Of a stretch of 64,000 nt of DNA, positions 60,192-64,000 are shown piece after piece (within the stretch, counting starts at the first letter, position 1; each line of letters starts with the position of its first letter). Both the position numbers and the translations under genes were made by a program. The notes beneath the pieces were generated by a model. It worked only from the letters and a program-made list of their open reading frames with translations, was not told the origin of the DNA and ran no database searches. The stretch is from Paenibacillus psychroresistens. GTDB taxonomy: Bacteria > Bacillota > Bacilli > Paenibacillales > NBRC-103111. The DNA is taken from NCBI RefSeq assembly GCF_009728935.1, contig NZ_CP034235.1:5903501-5967500 (forward strand). The letters run 5' to 3'.

Positions 60192-62311
60192 TGCTGCCAA
60201 TTCTCTAACCAAAGCTTTAATTCATGCTCCATTAATGGTTTTTCTATATAATAACCTTGTGCAATATCACAATTGTATGAATTTAATAAATCCCAAACCT
60301 CTTCAGTCTCCACGCCTTCAGCCACGACCTTCAACCCAAGATTATGTGCCAAGAATATAATCGATTGTACGATCATGGCATCTGCTCCATCAGAAACCAT
60401 TTCCATTATAAAAGATTTATCTATTTTTATTGTATTTACCGGCAGGTTTTTCAGATAAGCTAGGGATGAATAACCTGTACCAAAATCATCAATTGATAAT
60501 TTAATCCCCATTTGGTGAATTTTCATCAAGACTTCTTTGGCATGCTTGGGGTCCGACATGATGAAGCTCTCTGTAATTTCCAAAGTAATTTTGTGTGGTG
60601 ATAGCTCATGCTTGTCCAGTAAGGCCTGTAAGCGAGTTGGCAGCTCAACATCCTGCAGATTACGCACAGATAGATTTACTGCTATCTCAATATCCAGACC
60701 TTGCTGCTCCCATTTTTTATTCTGTTTAATGGCTTCGGTCAGCACCCAGGTTGTGATTAAGTTAATAACACCAATTTGCTCAGCTATAGGAATGAAATCA
60801 ATAGGAGCCACAAGCCCAAGCTTGGGATGCTTCCACCGAATTAATGCTTCAACGCCTTCTATTGCTTTGGTCTGCAAATTCGCTTTAGGCTGGTAGACGA
60901 GGAATAGTTCATTCTTATCAATAGCTGCTCGCAAATCTCCCATTAATATTAATCGATAAGGGTCCTTCTCATCTTGTTCTTTACTGTAAGCGGTAATTCC
61001 GTTTCCATTGCGTTTAGCCGTATACATGGCAACGTCTGCACGTCTTAATAAAGTTCGAATGTCTTTACCATGCTCAGGGAAGCATACTATCCCCAAGCTT
61101 GCTCCTATGGATAAGGTTACATCGTCTATTTCAATAGGTTGATTAATTCGTGAGAGCACTATTCTAGCTGTTTCCATTCCCATTGCCAACTCACTATTTG
61201 GCATCAGAATGGCAAACTCATCTCCACCGAGCCGAAACATCGTTTTGTTGGATGATAGCAGTTCATTAATCAGATCACCTAATTTAATCAGCAATAAGTC
61301 ACCAATTTGATGACCAAGCGTATCGTTTACAGCTTTGAAATGATCTAAGTCCAATAAAATTAATGAAAAAGGTTCTTGCTGGTTCTGCACCATTACGTCA
61401 ACCATTTCATAAAGCATTTTCCGGTTAGGCAGCTTGGTCAGATGGTCATGAAAAGCCATGAATCTCAGCTTTTCGATTTGCTCCTTACGATCCGAGATAT
61501 CACGAATCGTACATACATAAATTAAGTTCCCTTCTAAACGACTCTCTTTAATATGTACTTCCGCTGGAAATAAACTCTCATCTTTGGCATTAGCCATAAC
61601 CTCAAAATGCTGTGTTCTTGAGAATTGTGAAGACTCATTCCAATTAATATTGGGTTCTGAAATAAGTATATTCATATTATTGCCCAAAACCTCAATCATC
61701 GTAAAGCCAAATGTATGATAAATAGCGGGATTAACGCTTATAATTTTACGTTGCTCGTCTAAAATAATAATCGTATCCACGGATGTTTCTCCAACTAAAC
61801 GATGAAGTGCTTCTGATTTCTGTAATTCAAAGGTTACGCGCGATAACTCACGATTAGCCATTTCAAGCGCTTTGGTTTTCTCAAGCAGCTGATTGGATTG
61901 ATTCTTAATTTCTTTGGAATTCAGATAGAGCTTAATCAGCTGATCTACCTTAGACTTCAGCACATCTGGATCAAATGGCTTAAACAAATAATCAATCGCA
62001 CCTACGGAGTATCCTGAATGGACATGCTCGAGCTCCTTATTGATTGCCGTCACAAAAATAATCGGTGTATCCCGGCTGCGTTCGCGGGATTTAATAATCC
62101 TCGCGGTTTCATAACCGTCTAGTCCAGGCATCTGTACATCCAATAAAATCAGAGCGTACTCATGCATCAAAACACATTTTAAAGCTTCTTCACCAGAATG
62201 GCACTTTGTTAAATTTAATCTTGGTGCGTCAAGGACTGCTTCAAGAGCATATAAATTTTCTGGTCGATCATCCACCATTAGAATATTAATTTGACTTTCT
62301 AAGCCCACCAT
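60188..62311 (-). CDS. REC-PAS-GGDEF-EAL two-component-type cyclic-di-GMP protein
   Basis: The 707-residue protein starts with a receiver domain with phospho-acceptor Asp58 and Lys111 (FKP). A coiled-coil linker (about 135-170) and a PAS domain (172-280) follow. The GGDEF domain is intact at 362-366, with no RxxD inhibitory site five residues before it. The EAL domain has Glu488-Ala-Leu and DDFGTGYSS (608 region). Both activities may be present. No partner histidine kinase lies nearby. GGTGA precedes the ATG. Confidence 0.95.
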   Translation of the reverse strand: MVGLESQINILMVDDRPENLYALEAVLDAPRLNLTKCHSGEEALKCVLMHEYALILLDVQMPGLDGYETARIIKSRERSRDTPIIFVTAINKELEHVHSGYSVGAIDYLFKPFDPDVLKSKVDQLIKLYLNSKEIKNQSNQLLEKTKALEMANRELSRVTFELQKSEALHRLVGETSVDTIIILDEQRKIISVNPAIYHTFGFTMIEVLGNNMNILISEPNINWNESSQFSRTQHFEVMANAKDESLFPAEVHIKESRLEGNLIYVCTIRDISDRKEQIEKLRFMAFHDHLTKLPNRKMLYEMVDVMVQNQQEPFSLILLDLDHFKAVNDTLGHQIGDLLLIKLGDLINELLSSNKTMFRLGGDEFAILMPNSELAMGMETARIVLSRINQPIEIDDVTLSIGASLGIVCFPEHGKDIRTLLRRADVAMYTAKRNGNGITAYSKEQDEKDPYRLILMGDLRAAIDKNELFLVYQPKANLQTKAIEGVEALIRWKHPKLGLVAPIDFIPIAEQIGVINLITTWVLTEAIKQNKKWEQQGLDIEIAVNLSVRNLQDVELPTRLQALLDKHELSPHKITLEITESFIMSDPKHAKEVLMKIHQMGIKLSIDDFGTGYSSLAYLKNLPVNTIKIDKSFIMEMVSDGADAMIVQSIIFLAHNLGLKVVAEGVETEEVWDLLNSYNCDIAQGYYIEKPLMEHELKLWLENWQH

Positions 62312-62551
62312 TTACTTCACCGACCCATCTCCAATGAATTTGTATGTTAATAGCTTATCTGTAGCATTGAATCGACACATCAATAAATAATATTCCTCCA
62401 CTATTTTCTAGTCTATTTATTGTTTTTCAGCCTTTCATTATAGGAATTGAGGCCTATTCACTTCCTTTCCTCAGTTAGTTACATAAAGGTAGTTTAATGT
62501 TATTCTAATCGTGTTTCATACTTTTTACAACACAATTATTGGATAGAATTG
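62312..62551. other. non-coding stretch upstream of the GGDEF-EAL gene
   Basis: This stretch presumably holds the promoter of the GGDEF-EAL gene. I see no open frame with a ribosome site and no convincing -35/-10 pair. The gap continues to 63309 and is described in the following entries. Confidence 0.4.
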
Positions 62552-62587
62552 GAATAACCTTACCGTCATAAGACAGTAAGGTTATTC
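62552..62587. terminator. hairpin beside the LamG remnant
   Basis: GAATAACCTTAC (62552-62563) and GTAAGGTTATTC (62576-62587) form a perfect 12-base stem with a 12-base loop. No T run follows. Its place 28 bases after the stop of the minus-strand LamG remnant suggests the old terminator of that gene. Confidence 0.55.
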
Positions 62588-62614
62588 TTGAAGTCACCAT
62601 AAATCTCTTAATAT

Positions 62615-62815
62615 TTAAGTAGCAAGAACGGCCATTTCAGCAGCAGTTAAAGCTCTATTGTAGATGCGGAAATTGTCTAATATACCAGCAAGATAGGGAT
62701 CTGAGAAACGTATGAGATTGGTCGTATTTGTGCAGAAGTCAAAGCTACGCGACCAATCTGTGCTGGTGGTTACTTTGACCCAGGTTGCAATGGTATTTTG
62801 TAATACCGCAAATTG
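62615..62815 (-). pseudogene. remnant of a LamG-domain protein, C-terminal end
   Basis: Read from the minus strand, an uninterrupted 66-codon frame ends with stop TAA (62615-62617). It contains TIATWVKVTTSTDWSRSFDF, then NLIRFSDPYLAGILDNFRIYNRALTAAEM in outline. This is the typical end of LamG/concanavalin-like domains of secreted Paenibacillus glycosidases. A TGA (62816-62818) interrupts the frame upstream. The middle of the domain is shortened, and no start or signal peptide exists. It is a decayed gene end. Confidence 0.7.
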
Positions 62816-62829
62816 TCACCACCTCGTTG

Positions 62830-62901
62830 TCTAATGCTAGAAATTTTCCAATCTACAATACAGCCTTGAGTGCCTCTGAGATTGCTGCGCTTGCGGTTTA
62901 A
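62830..62901 (+). pseudogene. second LamG C-terminal remnant in opposite orientation
   Basis: On the plus strand the frame reads SNARNFPIYNTALSASEIAALAV followed by TAA (62899-62901). NF-IYN-ALSASEIAAL is the canonical LamG end sequence. No coding continues upstream. It faces the first remnant, suggesting rearrangement of a lost locus. Confidence 0.6.
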
Positions 62902-62964
62902 GGGTTAGGATTTAGTGTCGATCGGTAGGCAATTTGTTTTCCCGCGTCCATTCAAATTTAGCTA

Positions 62965-63149
62965 TAAGCACAAGAATTATGCTTATATAGTCTACTCAGC
63001 TAGCATTTTAAGTCTTAAGCACAAAGATTATGCTTATTTCCATAAAAATCCTTAATTATCCAATAAATCCTTAAGGACTCGCATAAAAATTGTGCTTAAC
63101 AAGCATCTAAGGGTCCATCACTTTATTATTAGCACAAAATATAGGCTTA
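62965..63149. repeat. four copies of a 21-base imperfect palindrome
   Basis: Copies lie at 62965-62985, 63016-63036, 63078-63098 (inverted) and 63129-63149, each 21 bases. The arms are TAAGCA and TGCTTA around a CACAA-type and ATT-type core; the fourth copy has TTAGCA and GGCTTA. Spacings between starts are 51, 62 and 51 bases. No gene lies among them. They could be protein-binding sites, hairpins or a dispersed repeat element. Confidence 0.65.
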
Positions 63150-63263
63150 CTAGCATTGAAAACATGATTTATCTCTTAGAAGCGACTAGTTAGTATGTTT
63201 CTAGGAGTCTGAACGCCAGCTTATCGCGTTATAACTCTCATCGAGCTCATTCCGCACCAAAAC

Positions 63264-63291
63264 GTAAAAAAGCCCTCAGCGATGAGGGCTT
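63264..63291 (-). terminator. terminator of the 116-residue protein gene
   Basis: AAGCCCTCA (63270-63278) and TGAGGGCTT (63283-63291) form a nine-base stem. A T run follows on the minus strand (63265-63271 in reverse). It lies 18 bases after the stop at 63310. Confidence 0.9.
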
Positions 63292-63309
63292 CTATCCATT
63301 CTATTACTA

Positions 63310-63660
63310 CTATTCTTCTTCGATATGTCCATTATTGCTTTGAACCAAGGCTATTACTTCATCGTAAGACTCCGGATTCACTTGCCCTGTAAGCACAGCA
63401 CGATAAATTGTATATTGATCATCATGGAAAGCTCCTTGACCCGTTTCAGCAATAATAGGTACGCCGCCTCCCATTATGCCCGTGTTCACTTGAGTAATAC
63501 CACCTGTTAGGATTGGCACGGCAAGCGGAATGTTATCCTCTGGGCCATCATCTTCCAATAAACCAATTTCTAGGTTTGAAATGTTATATTTGATCAACTG
63601 ATCCTTCACTGCCAAAGCTGCGTCTTCCGATTCAAAATAGGCCTGTAATTGAGTTGACAT
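63310..63660 (-). CDS. small conserved protein, possibly stress-related
   Basis: The 116-residue protein begins MSTQLQAYFESEDAALAVKDQLIKY, a strand and helix that resemble the ferredoxin-like start of general stress protein 17M/YflT relatives. A glycine-rich central part (TGGITQVNTGIMGGGVP) and an acidic end (NNGHIEEE) follow. The start at 63660 has GAGGTG six bases upstream. The family assignment is tentative. Confidence 0.6.
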   Translation of the reverse strand: MSTQLQAYFESEDAALAVKDQLIKYNISNLEIGLLEDDGPEDNIPLAVPILTGGITQVNTGIMGGGVPIIAETGQGAFHDDQYTIYRAVLTGQVNPESYDEVIALVQSNNGHIEEE

Positions 63661-63739
63661 AGTAAGCACCTCATTCATAAGAGTATATTTCATATTATTA
63701 CTTTACCCCTAATCATATTGGTTGAAACAAACGTCTAGC

Positions 63740-64000
63740 CTAAAGAATCGGTGACAATAAGCGGGCTATGGCTTCCTTAAGCTTGCGCGATAATGGGCGC
63801 TGCTGATGTTCAGTCAATGTAAGCTGCCGACATGATTTCAGATCATCGAGGTATATTTGTTCAAGCTGACCCGCTATCCCGGAATCATACATAAAAGCAT
63901 TCACTTCAAAATTGAGCTTTAAACTGCGATTATCCAGATTAGCTGTCCCTACAGAGCTAACTTGCCCATCAATAACGATTGTTTTTGCGTGGAGAAAGCC
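63740..64000 (-). CDS. cardiolipin synthase, C-terminal end (partial, runs off the right edge)
   Basis: The minus-strand frame has no start in the window. It shows the second HKD phospholipase D motif, HAKTIVID then SVGTANLDNRS, followed by NFEVNAFMYD and a basic tail (SRKLKEAIARLLSPIL) ending at TAG (63740-63742). HxKxxxxDxxxxxxGTxN is the catalytic signature of bacterial cardiolipin synthases, which join two phosphatidylglycerols at the membrane. The first HKD motif lies outside the window. Confidence 0.93.
   Translation of the reverse strand, partial: GFLHAKTIVIDGQVSSVGTANLDNRSLKLNFEVNAFMYDSGIAGQLEQIYLDDLKSCRQLTLTEHQQRPLSRKLKEAIARLLSPIL

Noticed and set aside
63310..63660. Named stress protein family
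   Set aside because: Only the first strand and helix resemble it; evidence is too weak for a firm name.
1..64000. Phage, transposase or integron elements
   Set aside because: No recombinase, transposase or capsid-like gene seen; the coiled-coil proteins are not enough evidence.

Overview
The window reads as the chromosome of a low-GC Gram-positive bacterium of the Bacillales, most likely Paenibacillus or a close relative. The grounds are strong AGGAGG-type ribosome binding sites, sigma-A-like promoters, a T-box leader on ilvA, a two-domain RhaEW rhamnulose-1-P aldolase/lactaldehyde dehydrogenase of the Bacillus type, a LutABC lactate operon, MoxR-DUF58 genes, YtxH and PASTA proteins, and a high density of AraC regulators and glycoside hydrolases. 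I saw no prophage, transposase or CRISPR array. The organism name is inference.

Layout. 1-900: start of a leftward gene, a tRNA-Lys(CUU), and a 51-bp tandem repeat array. 909-4725: a leftward sugar-catabolism operon (oxidoreductase plus two TIM-barrel isomerases) with a divergent AraC regulator. 4789-9731: housekeeping and orphan genes, including a pseudokinase-like PASTA protein, ndk, and glpX with an apparent CTG start. 9891-24361: a 6-deoxysugar block. It holds DeoR-lutABC, rhamnulokinase and rhaEW, then a second rhamnulokinase-family kinase with fucA and fucI and a divergent LacI gene that has a clear operator. 24368-36150: AraC and PhyH dioxygenase genes (two such pairs), a DCC/DUF2071 pair, GH38 and GH127 enzymes, T-box-controlled ilvA, and a duplicated ferredoxin-like protein resembling rhamnose mutarotase. 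36166-44252: an RNA methyltransferase-like gene, a heterodimeric BmrCD-type ABC exporter behind a possible attenuator, and a MoxR-DUF58-DUF4129 operon. 44249-55761: a propeller lipoprotein, YtxH, an SDR, GH51 arabinofuranosidase with a divergent ArsR-like regulator, PIG-L, DinB, and AraC with a GH116-like enzyme. 55766-60191: a galactonate-dehydratase-like/dehydrogenase/SDR operon with two divergent GntR genes. 60188-64000: a REC-PAS-GGDEF-EAL protein, a decayed 1-kb stretch with two LamG tails and four 21-bp dyads, a small protein, and the end of a cardiolipin synthase gene.

How the genes fit together. Rhamnose and fucose routes both split a ketose-1-phosphate into DHAP and L-lactaldehyde. 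RhaEW can oxidise lactaldehyde to lactate, and LutABC can oxidise lactate to pyruvate, so the neighbouring DeoR-lutABC, rha and fuc operons form a plausible single catabolic unit. The mannosidase, arabinofuranosidases and GH116-like enzyme suggest plant polysaccharides or glycans as the sugar source. The least explained items are the 51-bp array, the PASTA pseudokinase, the exporter leader, the CTG start of glpX, the GH116-like protein lacking the usual nucleophile context, and the dyad cluster beside the LamG remnants. I did not find one obvious wholly new multi-gene system.
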